Assembly (NCBI GenBank): GCA_965658745.1
Contig: CBFHTK010000001.1
Coordinates: 310,001-374,000, forward strand
DNA from: JAHDFB01 sp965658745
GTDB lineage: Bacteria; Bacteroidota; Bacteroidia; Chitinophagales; Saprospiraceae
Reading direction: 5' to 3'
DNA length: 64,000 bases
How positions within the stretch are numbered: the first letter of the stretch is position 1; every line of letters starts with the position of its first letter. The position numbers and the translations under genes are program-made. This document shows positions 46,311-55,368 of this stretch, piece after piece. Under the pieces are notes generated by a model that was given only the letters and a program-made list of their open reading frames with translations, ran no database searches and was not told the origin of the DNA.

Positions 46311-46879
46311 TTACCAGATGTATTTGGTGAGTTCATGTCTCCGAACTTAAGAAGAGATTCAGGATCATAAAAGTTATCGTACTTCTGAAATCTCTTTGCT
46401 CCAAACCGCCCCATGTATTCCTTTTTCTTAATGCCTACTTCAACAACATTCACCAATGTATTCTGGTAAGTTAGAGTGTCGGCGCCGATTTTATATGTTG
46501 CATTCTCATCACCGTAAGGCACGTAATCTAATGAATCAATTGAAATCCCCAAACTTCTTATGCTATCCTTCGCACTAGTAAATAAGGTGTCAATTTGAGT
46601 ATCAGCGTCTTCATCATCTAAATTACCAATGATCTTATACGTCTCAATCTGCCCCTCTCTCAAAACTTGCTTAAGTGTATCAAAATTTCCCGCGTACTCT
46701 CCTGTAATACGTTTGTACACTTCTTGAGCAGTACGAATCTTCTCCAACTGCTTGACAACAGCACCTTCTCTTTTCTCTAAAGCGGACGCAAAAACGATAG
46801 GTTCTTTGATATTTGCATAAATCAGATAAACCAAAAAGGCACAAATTGCTAGCAAAAGAACATTTAATATAATTCTCAT
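46298..46879 (-). CDS. Membrane-anchored protein of unknown function
   Basis: A 193-residue protein with one N-terminal transmembrane helix (ILNVLLLAICAFLVYLIYANI). A helix resembling a pseudopilin or coiled-coil stalk follows (ASALEKREGAVVKQLEKIRTAQEVYKRITGEYAG), then a globular C-terminal part with paired strands (DTLTYQNTLVNVVEVGIKKKEYMGRFG). It should face the periplasm. The stalk with TAQEVYKRITGEYAGNFDTL recalls type IV pilin-like N-terminal halves, but there is no prepilin cleavage motif. I do not recognise a family. It overlaps the DUF3822 gene by 13 bases and leads that three-gene run. Confidence 0.72.
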   Translation of the reverse strand: MRIILNVLLLAICAFLVYLIYANIKEPIVFASALEKREGAVVKQLEKIRTAQEVYKRITGEYAGNFDTLKQVLREGQIETYKIIGNLDDEDADTQIDTLFTSAKDSIRSLGISIDSLDYVPYGDENATYKIGADTLTYQNTLVNVVEVGIKKKEYMGRFGAKRFQKYDNFYDPESLLKFGDMNSPNTSGNWKN

Positions 46880-46959
46880 TAGTTGCTGATCTTTTTTCTA
46901 TTAATATAAGATGACGTAATAATACGCTTTTTTTATAAATTTTGAAATTGAAGTTCTAC

Positions 46960-46967
46960 TATATTTG
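46960..46967 (+). promoter_or_regulatory. -7 promoter box of tsaD
   Basis: TATATTTG matches TAnnTTTG. A TTTG at 46941-46944, 15 bases before the box, is a possible -33 element with short spacing. The box overlaps the in-frame TTG at 46965, which excludes that codon as the start and points to the ATG at 46980. Confidence 0.5.
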
Positions 46968-46979
46968 CCTAAAAAACAG

Positions 46980-47981
46980 ATGCCTCCAACAATTTTAGCA
47001 ATAGAGTCCTCTTGCGACGATACTTCGGCCGCCATAATGGAAGATGCAAGTTTATTAAGTCTTGGTGTGTCAAGTCAAAAAATTCATGAACAATACGGAG
47101 GTGTGGTCCCTGAATTAGCAAGCCGAGCTCACCAGCAAGAGATCGTCCCGATTATTGACTACGTATTGAAGGAGGCTAATCTAAAGCCATTTGACATAGA
47201 TGCAGTTGCATTTACACAAGGTCCTGGACTGCTTGGTAGTTTATTGGTAGGCACGTCTTTCGCAAAAGGTTTTGCCCTAGCTCAGAACATACCTCTCATC
47301 ACTGTTAACCACATGGAGGCTCACATCCTCGCGCACATGATTGAAGATCCACGACCAAAGTTTCCCTTTATTTGTTTGACAGTTTCTGGCGGTCATACTC
47401 AACTAGTTCTTGTAAAGGAAGCACTTGAAATGGTAGTTCTTGGGGAAACATTAGATGACGCAGCTGGCGAGGCATTTGACAAGACAGGTAAGATGATGGG
47501 GCTACCCTATCCTGCAGGTCCGATAATTGACAAACTTGCTCAAAAAGGTAATCCAAAATACTCCTTTCCAACGCCGAAGGTAGGTCCATATGAATTTAGT
47601 TTTAGTGGACTAAAAACATCAATTAGAAACTTCTTGATAGACAATCTAAAAGAAAACACAGACTTTATCGAGCTGAACAAAGAAGATATATGTAGATCTG
47701 TTCAAGACTCGATTGTCAAAATTCTGTTAGACAAGCTAGTTTTTGCAGCTGAGCAAAATGATATCACTGATCTTGCAATCGCAGGTGGTGTCAGTGCAAA
47801 TTCCGCATTACGTCAAGGCTTGGTTGATCTCTGCATTGAAAAAGGCTGGAATTCATACATCCCAGATTTCAAGTACTGTACAGACAACGCAGCAATGATA
47901 GCAATGGCGGGACACTACAAGTATAAGGAAGGAATATTCACTGACCAGCGTGTCACCCCAAATCCTCGACTGAAGATCTGA
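46980..47981 (+). CDS. tsaD: tRNA N6-adenosine threonylcarbamoyltransferase
   Basis: Transfers threonylcarbamoyl to A37 of ANN-decoding tRNAs, working with TsaB, TsaC and TsaE. It has an ASKHA-fold start ILAIESSCDDTSAAI, the metal-binding HMEAH, GHTQLV, AFTQGPGLLGSLLVG, LDDAAGEAFDKTGKMMGLPYPAG, and C-terminal IAGGVSANSALR and FCTDNAAMIA-like KYCTDNAAMIAMAG. The ATG at 46980 is chosen because the promoter box covers the earlier TTG. That leaves a leader of only a few bases. The 333-residue length is normal. Confidence 0.97.
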   Translation: MPPTILAIESSCDDTSAAIMEDASLLSLGVSSQKIHEQYGGVVPELASRAHQQEIVPIIDYVLKEANLKPFDIDAVAFTQGPGLLGSLLVGTSFAKGFALAQNIPLITVNHMEAHILAHMIEDPRPKFPFICLTVSGGHTQLVLVKEALEMVVLGETLDDAAGEAFDKTGKMMGLPYPAGPIIDKLAQKGNPKYSFPTPKVGPYEFSFSGLKTSIRNFLIDNLKENTDFIELNKEDICRSVQDSIVKILLDKLVFAAEQNDITDLAIAGGVSANSALRQGLVDLCIEKGWNSYIPDFKYCTDNAAMIAMAGHYKYKEGIFTDQRVTPNPRLKI

Positions 47982-48007
47982 GAGGCAATGACAACCTAGT
48001 ACGGAAA

Positions 48008-48724
48008 TTACCCTATAATTTGCTTCTTTAATGTTGCAAACTCTTCTTCTGTAATAATACCATTATCTTTCATTTCCGAAAGTTTAAGAATTTTTGAGAT
48101 TGGATCATCTTCATCTGGCAAAGGGTCTTTCATAGCTTCCTTTTGAAGTGGATTTTCAGGATTATGATCGGGAGCAGCAATACTTTTAGACTTTGTATTT
48201 GATAGAGGCTGAGTTGCCTTAACTACAGGTTTTTCTGTAATATGTTCCACTACATTCTCTGGCACACCTTCTTCCTCTTTAATGTCTTTCGCAATTACCT
48301 TTCCCTTCTCAAATTGCTCATTATAAAACTTTCTTACTCTGGACGGTTCAAAATCTAGAAAAGTGCCTCCAGTTGCAAAATGCTTCGAAAAAACTTGACC
48401 TAGTGCATATGAACTCGCTCCAGAAAGCACACTCATCGTAATTCCACCTAGAATCGTACCAACACCGGGAATAAACTTTACCGCTCTAGCGCCAAGTCTA
48501 GCTAATCCAGAACTAGTAAGTGACGTTATGGAAGCCTTTCCAGCTTGTTCAGAAAAATCAATGTCATATATTTTTGCAATCTGACGAATCATGTCAAGTT
48601 GTATTGCACTTACAGCAAAAAAGTCTGCAATAGGGACTGGAATAAGCCCTGCACCCATACTCCAAACCATATGGTTCCGAATTATAGAATCGATTCTTTC
48701 TTCCTTAGTTCTATTCTCTTGCAT
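48008..48724 (-). CDS. DUF697-family membrane protein with C-terminal SHOCT
   Basis: The first 120 residues are a DUF697/YcjF-like helical membrane domain: IIRNHMVWSMGAGLIPVPIADFFAVSAIQLDMI, then FIPGVGTILGGITMSVLSGASSYALGQVF. A Lys/Glu/Pro-rich linker of about 70 residues follows. The C-terminus is a SHOCT motif (ISKILKLSEMKDNGIITEEEF), a short domain found at the ends of bacterial proteins and thought to mediate oligomerisation. I start at MQENRTKEERID (48724). Ten extra codons upstream are possible. It is a single gene converging with tsaD. Function unknown. Confidence 0.78.
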   Translation of the reverse strand: MQENRTKEERIDSIIRNHMVWSMGAGLIPVPIADFFAVSAIQLDMIRQIAKIYDIDFSEQAGKASITSLTSSGLARLGARAVKFIPGVGTILGGITMSVLSGASSYALGQVFSKHFATGGTFLDFEPSRVRKFYNEQFEKGKVIAKDIKEEEGVPENVVEHITEKPVVKATQPLSNTKSKSIAAPDHNPENPLQKEAMKDPLPDEDDPISKILKLSEMKDNGIITEEEFATLKKQIIG

Positions 48725-48857
48725 GATTAGTTTTTTATATATTTTGTCTATCATAATTTTACACTTATAATATCTGAACTTCCTTTCTATTTTAATGTGG
48801 ATATGTCCAAATAGCGCTTCACCAATATAACTCAGAATTTACAGCTTTGGTTTCCCA

Positions 48858-48865
48858 CAAATCTA
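48858..48865 (-). promoter_or_regulatory. Possible -7 promoter box of the DUF697 gene
   Basis: The minus strand reads TAGATTTG, an exact TAnnTTTG match, about 135 bases before the chosen start of the DUF697-SHOCT gene. Confidence 0.35.
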
Positions 48866-49031
48866 GCAATCTACAAACACCAGTGTTTAATCGATTAATT
48901 ATCTATTGTGAAGTAAATAAACACAACACAAGTAATAATCTCAATATTCCAATGTGCAGACTCAAAAACTAATCTTAAGAGGAAATTTCTAATTAAAATT
49001 ATGATTTTTTAGCATAACGCGACAACAATCG

Positions 49032-49039
49032 TATTTTTG
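49032..49039 (+). promoter_or_regulatory. -7 promoter box of ppk1
   Basis: TATTTTTG matches TAnnTTTG and ends only 4 bases before the GTG start of ppk1. The predicted transcript starts at about the start codon. Confidence 0.5.
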
Positions 49040-49043
49040 GGGA

Positions 49044-51113
49044 GTGAACAAAATACCATACATACATCGCGATATAAGTTGGCTTTCTTTTAATTACCGA
49101 GTTTTACAAGAAGCTAAGGATCCATCTGTTCCACTAATGGAGCGTTTAAAGTTTTTGGCGATTTATTCCAATAATCTGGATGAATTCTTTCGAGTTCGGG
49201 TTGCAAACCATCGAACCTTGCTTCGCGCAGGAAAAAAAACTAAGAAAGTCTTAGATTTTCAACCAGAAAGACTTCTTCAAAAACTTCTGCGAATCGTTAA
49301 AGAGCAGCAAGAAGAATTCAGTTACATATTTGAAGAGTTGATCGTTCCAAAATTGTCAAATCATGGGATCCAGATCATTCGGAGATTGGAATTGGATGAT
49401 TATCAGAAAGAATTTGTTGAAAATTACTTTGCAGATGAGTTGCTACCATTCGTACAACCAGTTTTGCTGCATGGGAATAAGATAAAACCTTTCCTTAATA
49501 ATCGGGCCCTATATCTTGCAATCTTATTAAAAGACAAAGCCGTTGATAATCCATCACCAGATTATGCAATCGTAAAGATACCTTCTGATCATGTAGGTCG
49601 TTTCTTGATCATACCCAACAAGAACGAATCCATCAAGACTATTATGCTCCTCGATGATGTAGTTCGACATAGTCTGAATTTGATATTTCCTGGATATGAT
49701 ATAATCGATAGTTATTCAATCAAACTAACTCGTGATGCAGAACTATATATAGATGATGAGTTTAGCGGTGATCTTATCACAAAAATCAAGAAATCACTCA
49801 CAAAAAGACATATCGGACCAGCTTCTCGACTTGTTTATGATCGGAATATCCCAAAACATTTCCTAGACTTCTTGACCCAAGTTCTGGAACTTGCAAACTA
49901 CGATCTTTTGCCGGAAGGCCGTTATCATAATAACAGTGACTTTTTTTCATTCCCAAGTTTCAAAAAAGACTATCTTTTAAATATTGATTTACCTCCTATA
50001 CCTTACAAACCACTTGAAATGGCTCCTGATTTCTTTGGAGCGATAAGGGAAAAGGATCATCTACTAAATCAGCCATATCACTCATACGAAAGTGTCGTTC
50101 GTTTCTTTGAGAAAGCAGCAGTTGACCCACAGGTTACCCACATAAAGATTGTTCAATATCGAGTTTCCAAGAAATCTCGAATTATGAATGCACTTTCCAA
50201 AGCGGTAGAGCAAGGAAAAAGTGTAACTGCATTTATCGAAGTAAAAGCGAGATTCGACGAAGAAAACAATCTCATTTGGGGAGAGTTTCTAGAGAAAGCA
50301 GGAGTTCAAGTCTACTATTCAATGCCTGGTCTTAAAGTGCATTCAAAAATGGCAATGGTACGTAGAATTGAAGATACAAAGCCTATTATATACAGTTATT
50401 TAAGCACTGGAAATTTCCACGAAGACACTTCAAAAATCTATACGGATCTAGGTTTATTTACAGCCAGAGTAAAAATCAACTCGGAAGTAACCAGAGTCTT
50501 TTCATATTTGGAAACAAAGAAAAGAGGGGACATCTCTTTTAAGCACTTACTTGTTGGTCAGTTTGGCCTTAAGCAGAATCTGCTTAAATTGATTGCTCAA
50601 GAAATTCAAAATGCTATTGATGGCTTTCCCGCTTCAATTATTTTGAAAATCAATAGTATTGAAGATCAAGATATGATCAACGCCTTATATCAGGCTAGTC
50701 AAAAAGGAGTAAAAATCACTTTGATTTGCAGAGGAATTTGCTCTCTAGTGGCAGGTGTCCCAGGTATTTCAGAAAACATAACCGCATTCAGTATTGTAGA
50801 TCGATTTCTTGAGCATTCAAGAATTTACGTGTTTGAAAACAAAGGAAATGAAAAGATTTATCTGTCAAGTGCTGATTGGATGGTTAGAAATCTAGAACAT
50901 AGAATCGAAACTGCGGTGCCGATTTATGATCCAGAGTTAAAGTACATGATTAAAGTACTTTTGCAAATTCAAATAAACGATTCTATTAAATCCAGATCAT
51001 TACGTCACAAAGAAATTAATAAGTATCGAGAATTGACTGGTGATTTGGCTGTACGATCTCAAGTAGAGACGTACTATTATATAAAAAGATTAACAGAAAG
51101 ACTAACTAAATAA
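49044..51113 (+). CDS. ppk1: Polyphosphate kinase 1
   Basis: Reversibly polymerises ATP gamma-phosphate into inorganic polyphosphate. The start is GTG at 49044. The first in-frame ATG comes only after the conserved N-terminal YIHRDISWLSFNYRVLQEA, so it cannot be the start. Active-site histidines are His433 (LKVHSKMAMV, the autophosphorylated residue) and His591 (DRFLEHSRIY), which match the spacing of the E. coli pair 435/592. The 689 residues are full length. The -7 box ends 4 bases before the GTG, indicating leaderless mRNA. The purB gene follows 4 bases after the stop. Confidence 0.96.
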   Translation: MNKIPYIHRDISWLSFNYRVLQEAKDPSVPLMERLKFLAIYSNNLDEFFRVRVANHRTLLRAGKKTKKVLDFQPERLLQKLLRIVKEQQEEFSYIFEELIVPKLSNHGIQIIRRLELDDYQKEFVENYFADELLPFVQPVLLHGNKIKPFLNNRALYLAILLKDKAVDNPSPDYAIVKIPSDHVGRFLIIPNKNESIKTIMLLDDVVRHSLNLIFPGYDIIDSYSIKLTRDAELYIDDEFSGDLITKIKKSLTKRHIGPASRLVYDRNIPKHFLDFLTQVLELANYDLLPEGRYHNNSDFFSFPSFKKDYLLNIDLPPIPYKPLEMAPDFFGAIREKDHLLNQPYHSYESVVRFFEKAAVDPQVTHIKIVQYRVSKKSRIMNALSKAVEQGKSVTAFIEVKARFDEENNLIWGEFLEKAGVQVYYSMPGLKVHSKMAMVRRIEDTKPIIYSYLSTGNFHEDTSKIYTDLGLFTARVKINSEVTRVFSYLETKKRGDISFKHLLVGQFGLKQNLLKLIAQEIQNAIDGFPASIILKINSIEDQDMINALYQASQKGVKITLICRGICSLVAGVPGISENITAFSIVDRFLEHSRIYVFENKGNEKIYLSSADWMVRNLEHRIETAVPIYDPELKYMIKVLLQIQINDSIKSRSLRHKEINKYRELTGDLAVRSQVETYYYIKRLTERLTK

Positions 51114-51117
51114 ATAT

Positions 51118-52458
51118 ATGCTCGAACTAATATCTCCGATAGATGGCCGTTATGGCTCAAAAACCAAGGAATTACAGTCGTATTTCTCTGAATACGCTCT
51201 AATAAAGTACCGTTTAAAAGTTGAAATTCTATATTTCCGCAGTTTGGTTGAAGCTGGTCTACCGCAGTTGACCAATGTTTCTCTAGAATCTATTGGCAAA
51301 ATTGAAAATGAAATAGATAATCTCACCGTGGATCAAGCTCAAGAGGTGAAAAATATAGAAAAGACTACTAATCATGATGTGAAGGCCGTTGAATACTATT
51401 TGAAAGATATGTTGAAAGCTCACGGCATAGTGGAGGAGCTTGAGTTTATTCATTTTGGCTTGACTTCGCAGGACATCAACAACACAGCTTTTCCATTGAT
51501 GATTGGTGCTGCACTTGATGAAGTGTTGGTTCCAGCTCTGCAACATTTTGTCAATGAATTGAGTGAAGTAAGAAATCAATGGCAAGGAATACCAATGCTT
51601 GCACGGACACATGGTCAAGCTGCATCACCAACCACCTTAGGTAAAGAAATACATGTATACATTGAAAGACTTGATAATCAAACAGATAAACTACTAGACC
51701 TCGACCTATTTGCTAAGTTCGGTGGTGCTACCGGCAATCTAAACGCACATCTAGTTTCATTTCCCGATACAAATTGGATCGAGTTTGCCAATCACTTCGT
51801 TACAGATAAACTGAACCTAGTAAGACACCAAACAACAACGCAGATAGCTCACTATGATGACTTGGCAAACTTGTTTCATACGCTTAGTAGAATCAATACA
51901 ATCTTTATTGATCTCGCTAGAGATATGTGGACCTACATTTCAATGGACTATTTTAAACAAAAGGTGGTCAAAAATGAAGTAGGTTCGTCAGCTATGCCAC
52001 ATAAAGTCAATCCTATTGATTGGGAAAACGCAGAAGGAAACCTAGGTCTAGCAAATGCTATTTTTGGGCATCTAGCGGAAAAGTTACCAATTTCACGATT
52101 GCAACGTGACCTTACAGATAGTACCGTCTTAAGAAATGTAGGAATTCCATTCGGTCATATGCTTATTGCACTTAAATCATTAGAAAAGGCCTTAGGTAAA
52201 CTAAGCCTAAATGAAGATAAGATAGAAGCAGATTTAGAAAATAATTGGGCTGTCGTAGCAGAAGCTATCCAAAATATCCTCAGAAGAGAACAGATCGATA
52301 AGCCGTACGAAAAGCTTAAAGCATTGACTAGAGGAAGCCGTATCACAAAATCAAAAATTTCTGAGTTTATAGAAACTTTGGAAGTAAGTGACGATGTTAA
52401 AAGAGAACTGAGTGCAATCAGTCCACATAATTATGTTGGTTACTATGATAAATACTAA
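51118..52458 (+). CDS. purB: Adenylosuccinate lyase
   Basis: Cleaves SAICAR and adenylosuccinate, releasing fumarate, in purine synthesis. It belongs to the fumarase/aspartase superfamily: TNHDVKAVEYYL, FIHFGLTSQDINNTA, MLARTHGQAASPTTLGKE and the signature GSSAMPHKVNPIDWENAEGN. At 446 residues it matches the long (E. coli-like) type. It is probably cotranscribed with ppk1 (4-base gap) and the small repeat protein after it (11-base gap). Confidence 0.97.
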   Translation: MLELISPIDGRYGSKTKELQSYFSEYALIKYRLKVEILYFRSLVEAGLPQLTNVSLESIGKIENEIDNLTVDQAQEVKNIEKTTNHDVKAVEYYLKDMLKAHGIVEELEFIHFGLTSQDINNTAFPLMIGAALDEVLVPALQHFVNELSEVRNQWQGIPMLARTHGQAASPTTLGKEIHVYIERLDNQTDKLLDLDLFAKFGGATGNLNAHLVSFPDTNWIEFANHFVTDKLNLVRHQTTTQIAHYDDLANLFHTLSRINTIFIDLARDMWTYISMDYFKQKVVKNEVGSSAMPHKVNPIDWENAEGNLGLANAIFGHLAEKLPISRLQRDLTDSTVLRNVGIPFGHMLIALKSLEKALGKLSLNEDKIEADLENNWAVVAEAIQNILRREQIDKPYEKLKALTRGSRITKSKISEFIETLEVSDDVKRELSAISPHNYVGYYDKY

Positions 52459-52469
52459 ATTTTACGACT

Positions 52470-52946
52470 ATGCTAAAGAAATTCCTAAATAAACTAACAA
52501 AAATATCACAAGAAATAGCTGATAGTGAATCAGTTAAAAACTTTGTTGAAAAATTGGAAGATGTGGCCGAAGTGACTGCTGAGAAAGCAAAAGATGTCTA
52601 CGAAGACATTAAAGAGAACGAAGCTGTTCAAAATGCAATCAAAAAAACAAAAGAAGTAGCAAAGGATGTCTCAGAAAATGAATCTGTGAAAAATGCTGTC
52701 GAGAAAACGAAAGATTTTGCAGGTGCCGTAGCAGATAAAACAAGAGATGTTATCCACGACGTGAGTGAAAATGAATCCGTTCAGAATGCACTTGGGAAAA
52801 CCAAAGCATTCACTCATGATGCGATGGAAAAAGCGAAAAAAGCAGGAGAATCAATGAGCAAGCGATTCTCAGGTGATGAGGAATCAGATGAAGAAAACAA
52901 GCAAAAAAACGAGGGAGAAGAGGAATCTAAGCCGGGTGACAAGTAG
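52470..52946 (+). CDS. Repeat-rich amphipathic helical protein (LEA/YtxH-like)
   Basis: A 158-residue protein with no signal peptide, almost wholly charged helix. A degenerate ten-residue unit recurs: SESVKNFVEK (19-28), NEAVQNAIKK (50-59), NESVKNAVEK (70-79) and NESVQNALGK (101-110). The linkers are Lys/Asp-rich, with periodic Ala and Val suited to coiled-coil or 11-mer LEA-type helices. The last 25 residues are acidic and disordered (GDEESDEENKQKNEGEEES). No enzyme motif is present. It may be a desiccation- or stress-type LEA-like chaperone or a YtxH-like stress protein. The gene for the SWIM protein begins 1 base after its stop. Confidence 0.7.
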   Translation: MLKKFLNKLTKISQEIADSESVKNFVEKLEDVAEVTAEKAKDVYEDIKENEAVQNAIKKTKEVAKDVSENESVKNAVEKTKDFAGAVADKTRDVIHDVSENESVQNALGKTKAFTHDAMEKAKKAGESMSKRFSGDEESDEENKQKNEGEEESKPGDK

Positions 52947-52947
52947 T

Positions 52948-54579
52948 ATGCAATTAACAAAACTGGATAGCTTAGAATCTGATCTGACTGAGGAGCAATA
53001 TCTGAAGACCGAGAGTTTTCTGTCTGAAGCTAGTTTTGTAGTTCGTGATCATTTCAAAAGATATCAATGGAAGATTGCTGTCTCGCGAAACTCAGAGGAG
53101 CATATCGTATATTTATATGTAACTCCAAAGAATATAAAATCGACAAGCTGCAGTTGTCAAAAGAATCAAAAGGAAGGATGTTGTCTTCATGTTACATCAA
53201 GTCTTTTGTTTTTGAGAGGATACCTATTGGAAAAGAAAGCGAAAAAAACCATTAGTAAGCCTCGTACATTTAACACCAAGACCATCTTAGATACAATCTC
53301 TGATCAGCAGATGCGTCAATTTATTGCTTCATATGCTAGTGCAGATTCAAAGTTCAGCACGGCACTCAAAGTGCATTTTGCGCGGCAAATCCCAAATGAA
53401 GATATTGAATCCAAATACAAAGGTATTCTTCAAAAAATCTTAAAACCAATTGCAGGGAAAAAATTCTATACAATTCCCGCTATTAATTACTTCATTAAGA
53501 ATGCTTCTGAGCTACTTGAGCAAGCTAAAGATACGTTTGCTCTTGAAAATTACATCGAAACAAGTGTTATTCTTCATGCTCTGCTAGCTAAAGCAATGCA
53601 TGCATATACAAGAACAAAGGTTGAGAATGAAAAGCTAGAGCATTTCATCAACCAGCTATACGATGAAATTACCTTATTTTTCAAATCTTCGATAGCACCA
53701 AAACTCAGACAATCTTTTTGTTCTAAATTATTGGAAATATTCGCAAAGTCAAGCTATCCTCTTGACTTTTCACCCAGTATTATTGAAGACATATTTATTA
53801 AACTTGGAACTAAGTCTGAGATAAAGCTTGCAATTGAAGTCATCAATACTAAGTTCGAACTCAGCAGATTGGATTCTGAAAGAACAGTTCTGTTTTTTCT
53901 ATTACTAAAAACTCATGATGCAATCAACTTATCAATCTCCAAAATTGGAAGTAGAATCCGGGTACAACATCTCCATGGAATTTTTCGGCTGCTCTTACAA
54001 GCAGAAGATATCGAACTTGTTAAGGCAGTGCTCAAAGAAATTAGGGATTATGAATACTTGCAGGAATTCAAATTCGAGGATATTGAAATAATTATTGGTA
54101 GACGCCATAATGATCACCAATACCTCGCAGAAGCACTTTCTCGTAAGTATGTAAGAACGAAAGAACCTAGTTTTTTGGATGAGCTTCTAAGTATTCCTGC
54201 GGCCGTTACCGAAAAAACACTTCGGTCACTTTATCAACTACTACTAAATAAAGATCGACTTGGAAATCAAGATCTTCAAATCCTCGACAAACTCCAAGAG
54301 TATGATTTGATCATTTCTCACATTATGGAAAAGAAATGGTATGAAGAAGTTCCAAAGTATATTCCAAAAATTGCCGCTTACAGCGCTGACTTGGTGAGAT
54401 TTTTCTCACAGAAGTATAAGGACGAATGCCTTCTTGATGCTGATGTTGCTAAGAGAAATCAGATTTACATCATGCAAGGCTTACGAGCAATTTATGACGA
54501 CAAACTTGCATCAGAGCAGATCGAGCAAATGAGAGCATTCCATGAGCAACTCGAAGAAGTGTGGTTGCCTGAAATGTAG
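52948..54579 (+). CDS. SWIM zinc-finger domain protein
   Basis: A 543-residue protein with an N-terminal SWIM zinc finger: Cys68-x-Cys70, then Cys-x-His about ten residues later (CSCQKNQKEGCCLH). An alpha-helical C-terminal body of over 400 residues follows, resembling TPR-like or SWIM-associated repeat regions, with no helicase motifs. SWIM domains bind DNA or proteins and in bacteria often sit beside SNF2 ATPases, but none is present here. I use ATG at 52948. The open frame extends 25 codons into the preceding gene. It is likely cotranscribed with ppk1, purB and the helical protein. Confidence 0.82.
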   Translation: MQLTKLDSLESDLTEEQYLKTESFLSEASFVVRDHFKRYQWKIAVSRNSEEHIVYLYVTPKNIKSTSCSCQKNQKEGCCLHVTSSLLFLRGYLLEKKAKKTISKPRTFNTKTILDTISDQQMRQFIASYASADSKFSTALKVHFARQIPNEDIESKYKGILQKILKPIAGKKFYTIPAINYFIKNASELLEQAKDTFALENYIETSVILHALLAKAMHAYTRTKVENEKLEHFINQLYDEITLFFKSSIAPKLRQSFCSKLLEIFAKSSYPLDFSPSIIEDIFIKLGTKSEIKLAIEVINTKFELSRLDSERTVLFFLLLKTHDAINLSISKIGSRIRVQHLHGIFRLLLQAEDIELVKAVLKEIRDYEYLQEFKFEDIEIIIGRRHNDHQYLAEALSRKYVRTKEPSFLDELLSIPAAVTEKTLRSLYQLLLNKDRLGNQDLQILDKLQEYDLIISHIMEKKWYEEVPKYIPKIAAYSADLVRFFSQKYKDECLLDADVAKRNQIYIMQGLRAIYDDKLASEQIEQMRAFHEQLEEVWLPEM

Positions 54580-54686
54580 AATAAAATTTCTCTTTTGTCG
54601 CGTCTAAGCAAATAATCATCCAAAAGTATCTACAATTATCCATATGAATAGTTAGAATGTGTTACTTTTACACTAAGTAACAAACT

Positions 54687-55352
54687 ATGAACTGGAAAGC
54701 GCACGTTAAAGCCTGTATTTTTGACCTAGATGGTGTCATTGTAGACACCGCTAAGTACCATTTTCAAGCTTGGAGAAACTTAGCAAAAGGCTTTGGCTTT
54801 AATTTCGACGAAACTTTTAATGAAAAATTAAAGGGTGTAAGTCGAGCAGATTCATTAACTCTCATTCTAGATGCTGCAGGAATTGAACTTAGTAAAGAAG
54901 ATTTCAACAATGCACTAATTGAAAAAAATGACGAGTACCTCGGACTTATTGAAGATATGGACAAAAGAGAAATTTTACCAGGAGTATTGCGGTACCTCAC
55001 GATTCTTGTAAAAAACGAAATTCCTCTTGCTTTAGGTTCTGCCAGTAAGAATGCACGCACTATTCTTGAAACATTGGAGCTTCTTGATTTTTTTGATTTC
55101 ATCAGCGACGGTAATTCGGTTAAAAAAGGAAAACCACATCCGGAAACCTTTCTAGCGTGCAGCAAACATTTTGGGCTTGACCCTTCTGAATGTATCGTAT
55201 TTGAGGATAGTATAAAGGGAATTCATGCTGCAAAGAACGGAGGTTTTCAGTCGGTGGGCATCGGCAATAAAGAAACATTAAGTCTTGCTGACGATTGTTA
55301 CTTCAGTTTCGCTGGAAAACACCCTCAACAACTATCTACACTATTTACCTAA
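54687..55352 (+). CDS. pgmB: Beta-phosphoglucomutase
   Basis: A HAD-superfamily mutase converting beta-glucose 1-phosphate to glucose 6-phosphate. The catalytic Asp pair is Asp13 and Asp15 (FDLDGVIVDTA). The cap-domain lid loop KLKGVSRADSL, motif II LGSASKNA, Lys in SDGNSVKKGKPHPE and motif IV VFEDSIKGIHAA are all present. It is the first gene of a maltodextrin operon. It supplies the step needed after GH65 phosphorolysis, whose product is beta-glucose 1-phosphate. TACTTTTA at 54665-54672, one mismatch from the -7 consensus, may be its promoter. Confidence 0.95.
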   Translation: MNWKAHVKACIFDLDGVIVDTAKYHFQAWRNLAKGFGFNFDETFNEKLKGVSRADSLTLILDAAGIELSKEDFNNALIEKNDEYLGLIEDMDKREILPGVLRYLTILVKNEIPLALGSASKNARTILETLELLDFFDFISDGNSVKKGKPHPETFLACSKHFGLDPSECIVFEDSIKGIHAAKNGGFQSVGIGNKETLSLADDCYFSFAGKHPQQLSTLFT

Positions 55353-55368
55353 ACTACTAGCTAGAATT

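Noticed and set aside
54764..55165. 133-codon minus-strand frame opposite pgmB
   Set aside because: Low-complexity Ser/Lys-rich antisense shadow of a clear HAD gene.
55285..55368. 28-codon extension of the GH65 gene into pgmB
   Set aside because: Overlaps conserved pgmB sequence; family-like residues start at the ATG at 55369.
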